Assembly (NCBI GenBank): GCA_019022495.1
Contig: JAFEKR010000006.1
Span: 2,232,001 to 2,296,000, forward strand
Reading direction: 5' to 3'
From: Epichloe hybrida
Taxonomy: Eukaryota > Ascomycota > Sordariomycetes > Hypocreales > Clavicipitaceae
DNA length: 64,000 nt
The notes beneath the pieces are model-generated. The model saw only the letters and a list, made by a program, of their open reading frames with translations, searched no databases and had not been told where the DNA came from. Position 1 is the stretch's first letter. Each line of letters starts with the position of its first letter. Shown here piece after piece: positions 45,333 to 55,760 of this stretch. The position numbers and the translations under genes were made by a program.

Positions 45333-47219
45333 GGCGGCATGGATGGTAACGTTGTGACATTACAGTCACTTGCAGATACATGCAATTTACGGGTGGAGCG
45401 ATAGTCTCGGTGCGATTCGGATGGATGGTGGACAAGCTGGGTTGCAAGTTGGTGATGCTTGGAGGTGTGTGTTGTGGAGTCGTGGACTGGAAGGAGGTGG
45501 ATTCATCTACCGATGCTTGCTTACTAAAAATAAAATAAGAAGACCCTTGAAATTGGAGGGGCACACAACAGTATGTAAATCTCGGCTCCAACAAAGTTCA
45601 AATTGGAGCGGCTCCTCACTGGAAGTCTTGGCCAGGTGGGCATTGCAGTGAATAACATTGCAATTAATGGCAAGACGTGCATCATTTGATTCGGGGTTTA
45701 AATCCCATTCTCACAAATGCATGCTTCGCATCAGCTTCGCATCAGCTTCGCATCAGAAAACACCTGACCCCTCTAATGCCAGACTTGGGATTCCATACAT
45801 ACGCCTGTCAAACAAACGGCCAGAGCCGACCGTTGCTTCAACTCCGAGTTCAGTGGCATTCCGTCCGCGGAAGAGAGCAACAATCGAATCAGGGTCAAAA
45901 CAACAGGCTGCGAGCTTCGGGCGCGGTCAGGACTCAGCACGATCCCCGTTCGGCGCATATCTTTTCTTTCTTTCTCGAACAAGCGCTATACAATCGAAAC
46001 GCAAGCTTCAGCACTCGACTGCAGGTTGCGCGTGCGGCGGGCATAAGCCGCCACGCGCATGGACCACCCTTTTGTCGTCCGTGTCTGAGTGCGAGTCCTT
46101 CACAGCTCTCTCTCTCTTCTCTCTTCAGGCTGGAAAACCACAAGTTACTGTCAATAAGTACTCAAGTCTTGCAAAATCACAATGTGTCCGAAAACAGGGA
46201 CGCCCAGAAAAAAGAAACCAAAACCACTTCCGGCGACCACATGGCCAGCTTGAACTAGGAGTTGTCCGAGAGTCAAACGAGGCGCGCGAAGGCACCCATC
46301 ACATGTCATCGAAAGCAAATATTGCCCGTCAGCATGATTCTTGGAAAGCTCAGTATCATGAATCACCGTCTCACCGTCTCACCGTCTCACCGTCTATTAG
46401 TCCCGGAAGGCCTTCCGATGTAGCTCGCCGCAGTCTTCACCGACGCCTGCTACAGCCAGAAGAGCGCAGCCAAATCGTAAAAGCTGCAAGCCTAACCCAG
46501 TTCATCGAGCCGAAATAAAGCCCCTCACCTTTTTTCACCAGAAAGCCATCAAAGAAACCAAGTTGTGCTCGAGCAACAGTTCGCGCTCACAGGTCCGTCA
46601 GCGTTGCACACATTCGTTTCCCCGGGGGGAGCCACAAAGACAGCCTGGTGTAATTGTATCAAAGAGACGTGAAAATCTATGACTGTTAAGACGCCATGTC
46701 AAGAGTTGTGAAAGAGTTGTGAATAGGTGGGCACACACTCGTGAGCAACAAAAAACAAGAGCTCGAGCGATCAGTGTGCACAGCCCATATGTTGATGTCT
46801 CAGGAGTACGTGGATCTGTATTTTTCACACCTGCTCATCGAAACAGAACAACGGAGCACTTGGTACACTGCTTTGACGACTATTGCTTTCATGCGGCCAT
46901 GTCGGACGCCCCGATGTTGGGCTTCCAGTCGATCGCAGATGGCTTGGTTGATGAGGGGCACGATTACGGAGTATGGAGTAATCCGTACATACTACATACA
47001 TACATACATTACATTGTACTCGTGTGGTGGGGCGGGGCACGAGTATGTAATTACAGCGCTGATGGTGCGTCCGCAATGGGAAAGGCCCGAGAATTATGGC
47101 AGCCGTGATGAGGCATTTTGACAGACAACTAAAACTCGAGACATGAACGTACATGTATGCAGTTGTCCGGGGAAGGGAACGACGAGGTATTGTTTTCAAA
47201 TTTCTTGTCTCAGTCAGTG
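45333..47219. other. Gene-free 5' flank of the copia insertion
   Basis: 1.9 kb without a convincing gene. A 286-codon open frame at 45658-46518 is low-complexity, starts beside a triplicated CATCAGCTTCG-type repeat (about 45728-45755), contains a CACCGTCTCA repeat (about 46363-46395), and shows no family resemblance, so I do not call it. A TACGGAGTA copy is at 46965. Confidence 0.5.
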
Positions 47220-47224
47220 CCCCA
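47220..47224. repeat. Target-site duplication, left copy (CCCCA)
   Basis: CCCCA immediately precedes the 5' LTR and is repeated exactly at 53766-53770 after the 3' LTR. Five base pairs is the normal Ty1/copia duplication length. Confidence 0.92.
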
Positions 47225-47490
47225 TGTTGAGGATATTCACAGCCTCACATCGTAGCCTCAGATATCAGGCATCACTCTTGTTATCCCCTCTTCGTTTGAC
47301 GATGCAGCTTCCCGCATCGCGTTTGATATCGCGGTTTATCGCAGGCTTCGTTTAAAGACCTAGATTCATTACTTATAGATTTAAAGCTTATAAGCTTCCC
47401 TTTTCTCTTCTAGATTACGAATTCCTAGATAGTAATTTTACATTATCTTCTCTTTTGCTCTCTCTTTGCCTCTGTTTGTATTATTTTATA
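47225..47490 (+). repeat. 5' LTR of the copia element
   Basis: 266 bp starting TGTTGAGG and ending TTTTATA (the partner ends TTTCACA, giving the canonical TG...CA). It aligns without gaps to 53500-53765. Its outer (left) about 150 bp look unmutated, whereas its inner right end carries T where the 3' copy keeps C. Confidence 0.92.
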
Positions 47491-47507
47491 GGTTATAAGC
47501 CTAGCAC
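47491..47507 (+). other. Primer-binding site for a half initiator-tRNA-Met
   Basis: Directly after the 5' LTR stands GGTTATAAGCCTAGCAC. Allowing RIP-type G-to-A and C-to-T changes at three or so positions, it is complementary to the anticodon stem-loop of fungal tRNA-iMet (…GCTGGGCTCATAACC). Priming by an internally cleaved initiator tRNA is known for fungal and insect copia elements. The match is by recall of the tRNA sequence, so moderate confidence. Confidence 0.7.
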
Positions 47508-47999
47508 TTATAATTATACCCTTACCTTTCTTTTTATTTTTCCCTTTTATCTAACTATTATAGTCTTATATATAATCACATATCTTTTCCTAATATCTTA
47601 TTAAAGCAGATTACTTAACTTATAGGGTAGCATAAAGACTTTTTCCCTTACCTAAAAACTAATAACACTATATAAGTTAAGATTAGATTAATTATAATTT
47701 AGCTTCCTTTTATATATATAAAGCTATAAAAATTTTACATAACTAGGAATTAAATGCATAACCTTTATGCGTTATTTTCCTAATTTATAAGCGTAATAAT
47801 TTTTCTCTAAGCTATAAACTTATATATTACTTAATACTATATAATCTTTTATAATACACATAAAAAGTTAATCCCTTCTAGGTAAATCTTAGTAAATAGT
47901 AAGCTAGGATAAGACATTTCTTATAGAATTACCTTAAGCACCTAAAACTAATAATCTAAATCTATTACTATCTAGGGTAAAGTAATATATAGTAAAGTA

Positions 48000-49196
48000 A
48001 GTAAAGTAAGTATAGTAAATTCTAGGTAAAGCATTACCCTCTAACTAAGCTAAGGTAAAATATTTTAGGGCATTTAAAAATACCTTTTAGGCCGCTTATA
48101 TTCTTAACTTTATATCTCTATATATTAGTAGCTATATAGTAATTTAATCCTTAGAGAGCTACTGCTATAACTCCTATTAGACTAAATTAATAATAATTAG
48201 TATTAAATATATATAGTAATAGGAGTATGTAAATTCTAATATATAACCTTACCTTTCCTTTCCTATAGTATAGCTAATATAGGTGCTTCTAGTACTATTC
48301 TAGCTACCTAACCTAATCTAACTAAACTTAATAATATTACTAAGGTATAGTATATAAGGACTATAGTTATTACTTCTCTTAAAGGGGCTAAGAACTTTAA
48401 GGAATAGGAGATCTTAATTTAAATACAAGTTTATATTATATAGCTTATACTATATTTAACTAGAGTAACTCTATAGTCTTAAGAGACTAATAAGTATTAT
48501 GCTATTCTCTCTTCTATTATATAGTAAAGCCTCTCTTTATAAGTCTAAAAGAATTTAATGTATATAAGATAGACTAATATAATGCTAGTTACTAATATAA
48601 TATAATTAATTAAAAGCGATTATGGCTTTAAGGCTAATTTAGCTATTATTAAGCTATTATAATAGTTCTCTTAATTAAAGAGAGCTAATTTCTTTATAAT
48701 AAGAGCTTAGCTAGACTATTACTAGAACCTTTAGAACTAGATCTATAAGATTAAAAAGATCCCTAATATTATTTAGGTGTCACAAATAATTAAAGCTATT
48801 AAGGGTTTAATGCCTAATATTTATAACGCTTAGAAGATTAAGGGATTCTCTAAATCTAAGCTTATAAAGGAAGGTATACTTACTTATTTAATGTATAAAG
48901 CTAATAAGCCTTAGAAGGACTAAAAGGTTAACTTTAATACCTAATAAAAAAACAATAAGGATAATGCTAATATAAAAGGTAAAGGCAAAGCTCTAATAAA
49001 GAAGAATAAAACCTCTAAGACTATTAAGCTAGATTATAGTTGTTTAATCTCTCTAGGATAACCTATTTATTTAAAGGATAATTACTAGAAGCTTTATCTG
49101 GAGAAGAAGCCTAACTTAATAAAGAAAAAAGGCAATATAACTATAACTACCACTACAACTACCTCTCCTAATATTATTACTATAGGAAGCAATCTC
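48000..49196 (+). pseudogene. Degraded gag region of the copia element
   Basis: AT-rich remains preceding the nested insertion. Near 49035-49115 one frame reads C..., a tyrosine where a histidine would sit, then KDNY-stop-KLYLEKKP, which resembles a zinc knuckle followed by the CWKLHPEKKP-like tail of copia Gag, broken by stop codons. Left boundary is approximate. Confidence 0.6.
49192..49196. repeat. Target-site duplication of the nested element (ATCTC), left
   Basis: ATCTC precedes the nested element and recurs at 49828-49832 just after it, a perfect 5-bp duplication. Confidence 0.9.
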
Positions 49197-49317
49197 TGTC
49201 AGAACCTAAAGGTGTGCAGGTAAGCCATTGAACCAAAAGATTCACCAATGCTAGCTCTCGCTCGCATTGCACCTTACAATTGATTATCAAGCCACGCGCA
49301 CGCGCGCGCACCTAACA
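49197..49317. repeat. Left LTR of the nested miniature element
   Basis: 121 bp, starts TGTCAGAACC, ends CACCTAACA. It differs from the right copy at four positions, all transitions; here the last G of CTGACA has become A. Confidence 0.9.
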
Positions 49318-49654
49318 ATTATCCCTTCCCTCATAAGGCTCGCCCCAAGCCAAGGGCCCCACTAGCCAGCGGCTAGTAACGTACGTAACCTTAGCTTGGA
49401 TTAGGCCCGGTCATCCGTGGCCTCTAAGATAACTAACTAATTGTGAACCCCTAAGGCCTAGTACGCACGGCAACTAGGCCTATACATCACCTAGTACACG
49501 TGACCCCACGGTCGCAACGTAACCGTACGGGCGTAACCATACCTGCCCTGTGAGCCTAACGTAAGCACCTAGCCTAGCAATTTAAACCTAGACCTGTCAG
49601 GTTAATCTAGCTACGGGAATTAAACCTAGGACCTAGCACACGCCCCACCTACGA

Positions 49655-49665
49655 GGATTCGAACC
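49655..49665 (-). promoter_or_regulatory. B-box-like Pol III promoter element in a tRNA-like segment
   Basis: Reading the minus strand, GGTTCGAATCC matches the tRNA T-loop/B-box consensus exactly, preceded by CTAGTCCTA and followed by TCGTAGGTGGGGCG, as in a tRNA 3' half. The T-stem has one mismatch and I cannot fold a full tRNA, so it is called a tRNA-derived fragment, not a tRNA gene. Confidence 0.6.
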
Positions 49666-49706
49666 TAGGACTAGCACACTAGAAGACCTATAAGAGCTAG
49701 CATTAA

Positions 49707-49827
49707 TGTCAGAACCTAAAGGTGTATAGGTAAGCCATTAAACCAAAAGATTCACCAATGCTAGCTCTCGCTCGCATTGCACCTTACAATTGATTATCAA
49801 GCCACGCGCACGCGCGCGCACCTGACA
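49707..49827. repeat. Right LTR of the nested miniature element
   Basis: 121 bp, starts TGTCAGAACC, ends CACCTGACA. Three positions carry A/T where the left copy has G/C (GTGTATAGG against GTGTGCAGG, and TTAAAC against TTGAAC). Confidence 0.9.
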
Positions 49828-49832
49828 ATCTC
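49828..49832. repeat. Target-site duplication of the nested element (ATCTC), right
   Basis: Exact repeat of 49192-49196; copia sequence resumes after it. Confidence 0.9.
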
Positions 49833-50399
49833 TCTCTTATAGTGATTAACTAGGACTATTCCTTTTAAATAATAGCAAATTACCTTACAAAGGAAGACTA
49901 CATTCTTAACTCTAGATGTAACACTTACACGTTTAATATAACTAAATAGTTTACCTATTTAAACACTAATATAGTTACTAGACTAATAATATTAAGCAAT
50001 AGAGAATAACTTAATGTTAAAGGCATTAGTAACATTAAACTCCCTATTAGCAAAGGCTATCTAGAACTTTCTAACGCCTAATAGGCACTAAAGGCTAAAG
50101 TTAATATAATTTTACTAGGTCTTCTTAAGCAAGGAGGCATTATTATAGATAGATTTAAAGATTAATTAATCTTAAAGTCTACGGGCAATGCTATTACTTC
50201 TTATAATTAAAAGTCTAATGTTTTAATATTAATTCTTAGGGAGAAGGAACCTTAATTTAATTTCGTAGCCTTATTAAGCAAATCTATCACTAAGAAGGTG
50301 AAATTCAGCCTCTTATATAAAAGACTTAGGTATATAAGGAAAGAACAAATTATACTAGCTTATAAAGAAGTAGGAATTATAATTAACCCTACCTCCTTA

Positions 50400-50960
50400 A
50401 TTAACTTCTAGTGCTTAGCTTGCCTTTTATTAAAGGCCTCTTAAATAATATATTAAGAAAACTCTAATAATATAACCACCTTCCTTTCTTATATATTCTA
50501 GGACTTTATTAAATATAAGCCTAAAGGCTTTAAAGGGAAGAAGCACTTATTACATATAATTAACGCCTATACACGCTTTTACTAGGTAATCCTAACTATT
50601 AATAAAGCTAGTGTAGTTAAAGCAATCTAAGCTTAGAAGACTACTATTAAAAATATAAGTAGTGGCTTTACTATTAAATGCTTCTATATAGATAATATAA
50701 CTAAATTCCTTAGAGAGAAGTTTAAACTCTTCTATTAGAAGGAGGGAATTATCTATTAAACTAGCGCTCTATATATTCCTACCTATTAAGGCCTTATTAA
50801 ACGTGCTAGTTAAACCCTTATAGAGATAGTATAATTCTTAATAATTAAAGCTAAATTACTAAAGCTTCTCTAGCTATATACTATAAAGCATATAGCTAAA
50901 ATTACTAATCTCTTGCCTATATATAGGAATAAGGATAATTAGTCCCCTTAGTAAGTATTA
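50400..50960 (+). pseudogene. Degraded copia integrase domain
   Basis: Near 50408 CLAC...KA looks like the C-x2-C half of the integrase zinc finger. Around 50565-50600 the frame reads NAYTRFY-stop-VIL. Further on, RCFYIDNITKFLREKFKLFY and then TSALYIPTY-stop-GLIKRAS-stop-TLIE follow, the catalytic-core and PY/G-type blocks of copia integrases with stops at former Trp/Gln codons. Confidence 0.8.
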
Positions 50961-51759
50961 TTTAATATCCTAGGCCTTAAAAACAACGCCTTAATTTAAC
51001 ACTTACACACGTAGGGATGTATTATGTATATACATATTCCTAACGAATATTGCGTTTAATTATAGAAGATAGCGCTATAAGCTAAGAAGGGTTAACTTAT
51101 AGGTATAGATAGCCCTAAATATTACCTTTATGAAGTTTAGATCTCTAAAGATTAGAGGATTATACGTATAAGGGATATACGCTTTAATAAGAACATGCCT
51201 ATGCCCACTAAATTCAAGGCTAATAAGACTATTTACATTACGGACCTTATTAACCCTTCTTTTGCTAAAGAAGGCCGTTATATTATTAACGTTTTACCTA
51301 TAGAAAAACCTCTTTCCTAGCCTATTAGTAATATTAAATAGAAGAAGGTTTATTTTATAAATACCCCTTTAGTTTCCTTAGAAATAAATAAGAATTACCA
51401 CTCTTTTAAGGAGGAAGATAATTCTCTTACTAGGACTAAGCCTTTGCTATCTTAGAGCTCTCTTCTAATGCCCTCTAAGAGTCCTCCTTAAAAGGACCTT
51501 ATAAGCTAATAATAATAAATTATTAAAGAGAATGCTATCCTCCTAAGGCATTAGCCTAGGGCCTTCCTAGATAAAGAAGTTAAAGCTAATAATAATGCTA
51601 TTATTTAATAATAACTTAAACTAGAACCTAAGCCTCTAAGACAATCTCTTTAATCTAATACATATTAAGATTACCTTAATATTACAATATTAGGCAAGAA
51701 GAAAGCCCTTCCTCTAGGATCTTGTTAATTAAACCTCGTGATTTGTTATTATAATAATA

Positions 51760-52600
51760 ACCTATATAACAATAAAGTGAAGGAAATCATTACCTTATAC
51801 GCGTTCCTAATGCTTAAAGTAGCTAATATAGCTAATATAAAGATTAACATTCTATCTAATTAGTATAAGGCTAAAGCTATAGATAACTATTATAACTTCT
51901 AGAGACTTACTAAAAAGAAAGAACTTCTAAAAATTAATAAAAAAAACTACTAAGACCTAGTCTTTACTCCTAAAGATATAAATATCTTTAATAGCTAATA
52001 AGTTTACACTATAAAGTACCTAATTAATCTTAACTTATATCTAAAGGTAAGATAAGTTATAAGAGAAGACTAGAATCTAGAGGTCTTTAGTAATAAGGAC
52101 CTTTACGTAGTAATAACGCACTTAGTTTCTTTATAAGTGTTTTACACACTTATTACTACCTTAACTATAATTAGTAGTAATATAATATTATAAATGCCTT
52201 TCTTAATACTAAAGCATAAGGAGATATCTATGTTAAATAACCTTATAGTTACTTAGATAGTATAACTAGAGTCTATAAGCTTAAAAGAGCTCTCTATAGC
52301 TTACCTATTTTTCCTCTTTAGTAGCTAGATAATATTACTAAGGAACTTAAATAGCAGGGCTTTAAGAGGCTATTAAGTAAACTCTGTATTTTTTAACGTA
52401 ATAACATTATACTTCTTCTATATATGAATAATATAATTATTATAGGAAAGACTCTTATAATTATTATAAATATTATTAAGGAATTATAAAAACACTATAA
52501 ATTAAAGCATTTAGGTAACGTTAAGCTATTTCTTAGTATTGAATTTATCCGTAATTATGCTAATTACACTATATTTCTTCACTAAAGGCTCTACATATAG
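51760..52600 (+). pseudogene. Degraded copia reverse transcriptase domain
   Basis: Near 52270-52330 a frame reads VYKLKRALYSLPIFPL followed by stops, the copia V-KL-ALYGL block. At 52421-52432 the active-site box reads YMNN: each change from the usual box is a G-to-A transition, so the catalytic aspartates are lost. Domain edges are approximate. Confidence 0.8.
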
Positions 52601-53029
52601 ACTATTATAAAGAAATTTAATATTAATAACCTTAACGCTTTAAACATTCCCTAGCTTCTAAAGACCGCTATTCTAGCTAATTAGAAAGAGCTTAATATAG
52701 TCTATAACCTCTCTAACTAGGCAAAACAAACAGGAAGCTTTAACTAGCTTTTAGTATCTATATAACCTAATATCATATTTATAGTTAATTAACTTTGTGG
52801 TGCGAATTCCGCACTAAAGCAAGTATATATAAATCTTAAGAAATACCTTTAGTAATACCTTATAGAAGTAAATAATTTAGGAATTATTCTTAGAGGATAT
52901 AGTTCTTTAGACCCTAAATTAATGCTTTAAGTAAAGGGATTTAGTAATATCTCCCTTACTAATAACCTAGATATAAGATGTTTAACCATAGGATATGTTA
53001 TAACCCTTACTAGAGAATATATCCTTTAG

Positions 53030-53350
53030 TAGTTAAAGAAACAAACTCTTATAGCCCTTAGCTCTATAAAAGCTAAATTTATTAACCTTATACTAACTAG
53101 CCTCTTAATGCTCTAGGTTACTTAACTTCTTAATAACTTTAGAATTAAGTAATTACGCCTATTACTACTATTTATAGATAGCTAGAACACAAAAGCTAAC
53201 GTGCTTAATAAGAAGCATAAGGGACATACTTATTATATTAATTTATATTATAAATAGATTATATAAAAAGCTTATTAAGGGGATTTTTATCTTTAATAAA
53301 TTAGCACTAAATAAATAATCGCTAATAGATTTATAAAAGGTTTAGAACGC
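53030..53350 (+). pseudogene. Degraded copia RNase H domain
   Basis: At about 53034-53085 the frame reads KKQTLIALSSIKAKFI, the RNase H block of copia polyproteins, and around 53210-53270 KKHKGHTYYINLYYK-stop-I corresponds to the terminal H-RSKHID-like block. Both contain RIP-type substitutions. Confidence 0.82.
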
Positions 53351-53491
53351 ATTAAACACAGTGATTTTATATGCTTTCTTTAAATAATAAAGGCTAAGGA
53401 CTTTGCAAAGGGAGATGTTTTAGAAGCTTTATAAATAACCTTAAATTTTCTACTTTTCTTTTCTTATTTATTACTAGCTAGATATGCTACT

Positions 53492-53499
53492 AGGGGCGG
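53492..53499 (+). other. Polypurine tract
   Basis: AGGGGCGG stands directly against the TG start of the 3' LTR, the expected place for the plus-strand primer tract. Confidence 0.7.
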
Positions 53500-53765
53500 T
53501 GTTAAGGATATTCATAGCCTTATATTATAGCCTTAGATATTAGGCATTACTCTTATTATCCCCTCTTCGTTTAACAATACAGCTTCCCGCATCGCGTTTA
53601 ATATCGCGGTTTATTGCAGGCTTTGTTTAAAGACCTAGATTTATTACTTATAGATTTAAAGCTTATAAGCTTCCCTTTTCTCTTCTAGATTACGAATTCC
53701 TAGATAGCAATTCTACATCATCTTCTCTTCTGCTCTCTCTTTGCCTCCGTCTGCATCATTTCACA
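53500..53765 (+). repeat. 3' LTR of the copia element
   Basis: 266 bp, TGTTAAGG...TTTCACA. Its inner (left) part carries A/T at all 17 left-side differences from the 5' LTR; its outer right end keeps C at all 10 right-side differences. Confidence 0.92.
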
Positions 53766-53770
53766 CCCCA
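53766..53770. repeat. Target-site duplication, right copy (CCCCA)
   Basis: Exact repeat of 47220-47224. Confidence 0.92.
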
Positions 53771-55760
53771 TATCTCGACGCCTCGGGGTGCATACGTGGT
53801 GCCAGGCGGCGCAGGCCACACACCAGAGATAGAAGATAAGCGATCCCTCCACATCACATCAAACACCATCTGACTGTGTCTGTAAAGCTGAACCAACGGG
53901 AACTTGTCTCAATTGAACGCAGATCGGATGGTGCGGGTGGGAATGCGCGGGCGCGTGGTCTACCAACAAGATGCAGCAGTATCCCGAATTCCACCAAGGA
54001 CTCCGTGCTCCGTCCGCATTATCTGGTAGATGCAAAACGAGTCCGAGTGCATCCGCTGTTGCATGTTGCAGAGACATGAAGAAGCGTTGCTCCGTAGTGC
54101 GATGACAGAGTCAAAATACTTTTGGTTGGCTGTGGCGATTGAACTCGGCTTGGCTTGGGCTTCGGCTTCGGCTTCGGCTTCGGCTTTGGCTTTGGCTTTG
54201 GCTTGGCTTGGCTTGGCCCGATGCCTGCTTGTGAATGCAGCCATTGATGAACAAATGACGGTTACGAAATGTCAATGCTCCGTACCACCGTCGTCTCGGC
54301 AGCAGCGGGGCAACCAGAGCAAAACAATCTTGGAACGGATCCCTCCGTTCGGATGGATTACGGATGCATCGCTACGGCACGCCATCTGCATGCAGCCTCG
54401 CCAGCTGACTTGTTGGGAGGCAGAAAGGCCCGCAAACAGAACGGACTGCTCTGCTTCGTGCCCCCCACGATAAACACCAGATAATAATAGTCATGTTCTG
54501 GTGTTGCGAGACTGTGTGTTGTGCCCACGGCGACGGTGGCCTTGCAAGTGTGACGGGAAACAGCGTTATTATTATATGGTTCCGCGTCAATGTGTGAGGT
54601 GAGGCACGGGGAACCAGCCCGGAGGATTCGCGAAGGATCCGCTTGCCCCAGACGGAGACGAGAACAAAGAAAGGGGAGAATGTTTTGCGAAATGAAGATT
54701 CATCAATGGCAATTACGCTTCCAAGCCAACAAAGTCTAATGAGACAGACCCATTCGCCGGGCTGTTCCTATTATGTACTCCACACAGAGCAGCATCATCA
54801 CCGTGGCTCAGTGCTGAGTGGCTTACTCGTCGTGGAAGACTCGGCAGGCTGTGGACGGTGTGCCCGGACCATCATAATACACACACAGCCCATCCATTTT
54901 TGAATCCCTGGGCTGCTTCGTCTCAAGCCATCGTTTGATAAGTCGTTGCGCGGGCAGCTCCTTATTCGTCGCCGTCATTTCAAATGATGTCTTATTAAAA
55001 CCTTGTTGGACCCCTGTGGTCAACTTCTTTCTTGCCTGGCCAATTTCTCGTTCCTCGACTTCCCCTCCCCAATGCTGTTCTTGTCCGCAAGGAGTCACAT
55101 CTTGTCGATCCTGGGACAGTCTACACTGCAAGACGCAGGCCAACAACAACAGAACACCGCTTCTTCGCCGCATCAGCCGTCGTAATCGGCAGGTTGGGCC
55201 ATTGACTCTCCGTACGAGGCAACAAAGGATTCCGCCAAGCAACCCCTGTCGTGTTCGTCCTAGTGGCCCGGGCCCCCATCCCCCACAACACACGTTCGCA
55301 AGCGGACGTTTGCTGGATGCTTATTAGCACATTGTCTTCCCGTTCCCGAACATCTCGACCGGCTATTTGCCTGCTTACTCACTTCGTTCTCTCGAATCTG
55401 TTTCCCTCGTTTTTGACTTGTCAGGCATCGTGTTTCTTGGTGAGCCTCGATCGCTGCGAATTGTTTGCAGAGTCCGGGTCAATGCGTTTGTGTTTATTCG
55501 AGGGCGTTTCTGTGTAACTCTGAGCGACAAAGCAACAGCAACAGCAACAACAACAAGCTCCATACGGAGATGGAGTGAGTGAGAGTTGTGCTGCCACCGT
55601 TGCTGTACGTGAGACCTGGAATCCATACCCAGCAGCATTGCCCGCCACGACACCTCTTCAACATCGACGACAGCAGCAGCAGCAACAACAAAAACAAGAG
55701 CAAGAGCAACAAGACTCGACAACCGCCCGCGAAGCGAACGCTCGCTGACTCGGCCTCAAA
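53771..55760. other. Intergenic/5' leader region of the 55.8-kb gene
   Basis: Two kilobases with no convincing gene. A GGCTTC/GGCTTT hexamer array lies at about 54147-54215. From about 55240 the sequence becomes pyrimidine-rich and then CAACAG-rich (55529-55556, 55668-55712), as in a long 5' leader, and includes several short upstream ORFs (for example starting at 55251 and 55367). Confidence 0.5.
54147..54215. repeat. GGCTTC/GGCTTT hexanucleotide array
   Basis: Consecutive GCTTCG and GCTTTG units merging into GGCTTGGCTTGG. Non-coding. Confidence 0.8.

Larger units (their letters stand above)
49197..49827. mobile_element. Nested miniature LTR element (TRIM-like), 631 bp
   Basis: Two 121-bp direct repeats (49197-49317, 49707-49827) bound a 389-bp non-coding interior. 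The ends are TGTCAG...CTGACA, six-base inverted termini of LTR type. Flanking ATCTC is duplicated. There is no ORF. The interior has ordinary GC content, in sharp contrast to the AT-saturated copia DNA on both sides, so it inserted after or escaped the RIP episode. The minus strand of the interior contains a perfect Pol III B-box (GGTTCGAATCC, 49655-49665) in a tRNA-3'-half-like context, with two more degenerate CTAGGTTTAA relatives nearby. The element must depend on another element's proteins. The LTRs contain a CGCG-rich alternating tract near their ends. Confidence 0.9.
47225..53765 (+). mobile_element. Complete but RIP-degraded Ty1/copia LTR retrotransposon
   Basis: 6541 bp including a nested 636-bp insertion (element plus duplicated site); about 5.9 kb without it. 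Visible parts in order: 266-bp LTR, primer-binding site, gag with a degenerate zinc-knuckle region near 49035-49115, integrase (zinc pair and DAYTRFYWV-like block, about 50400-50960), reverse transcriptase (about 51760-52600) and RNase H (about 53030-53350), polypurine tract and 266-bp LTR. Integrase before reverse transcriptase is the copia order. Every reading frame is destroyed by TAA/TAG codons and the interior is extremely AT-rich. The LTR differences are all transitions, mostly in CpA and TpC contexts. This is what RIP produces. No intact protein can be made from it. Confidence 0.93.

Noticed and set aside
45690..45710. GGGTTTAAATCCC resembling a tRNA T-arm
   Set aside because: The stem/loop spacing is wrong for a T-arm and no flanking tRNA arms are found.
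45658..46518. 286-codon open frame on the + strand
   Set aside because: Low complexity, overlaps short tandem repeats, has no recognisable domain, and a second overlapping frame is open as well.
49197..49827. CRISPR-like repeated sequence
   Set aside because: There are only two copies of a 121-bp repeat bounded by target duplications in a fungal genome; this is an LTR pair.
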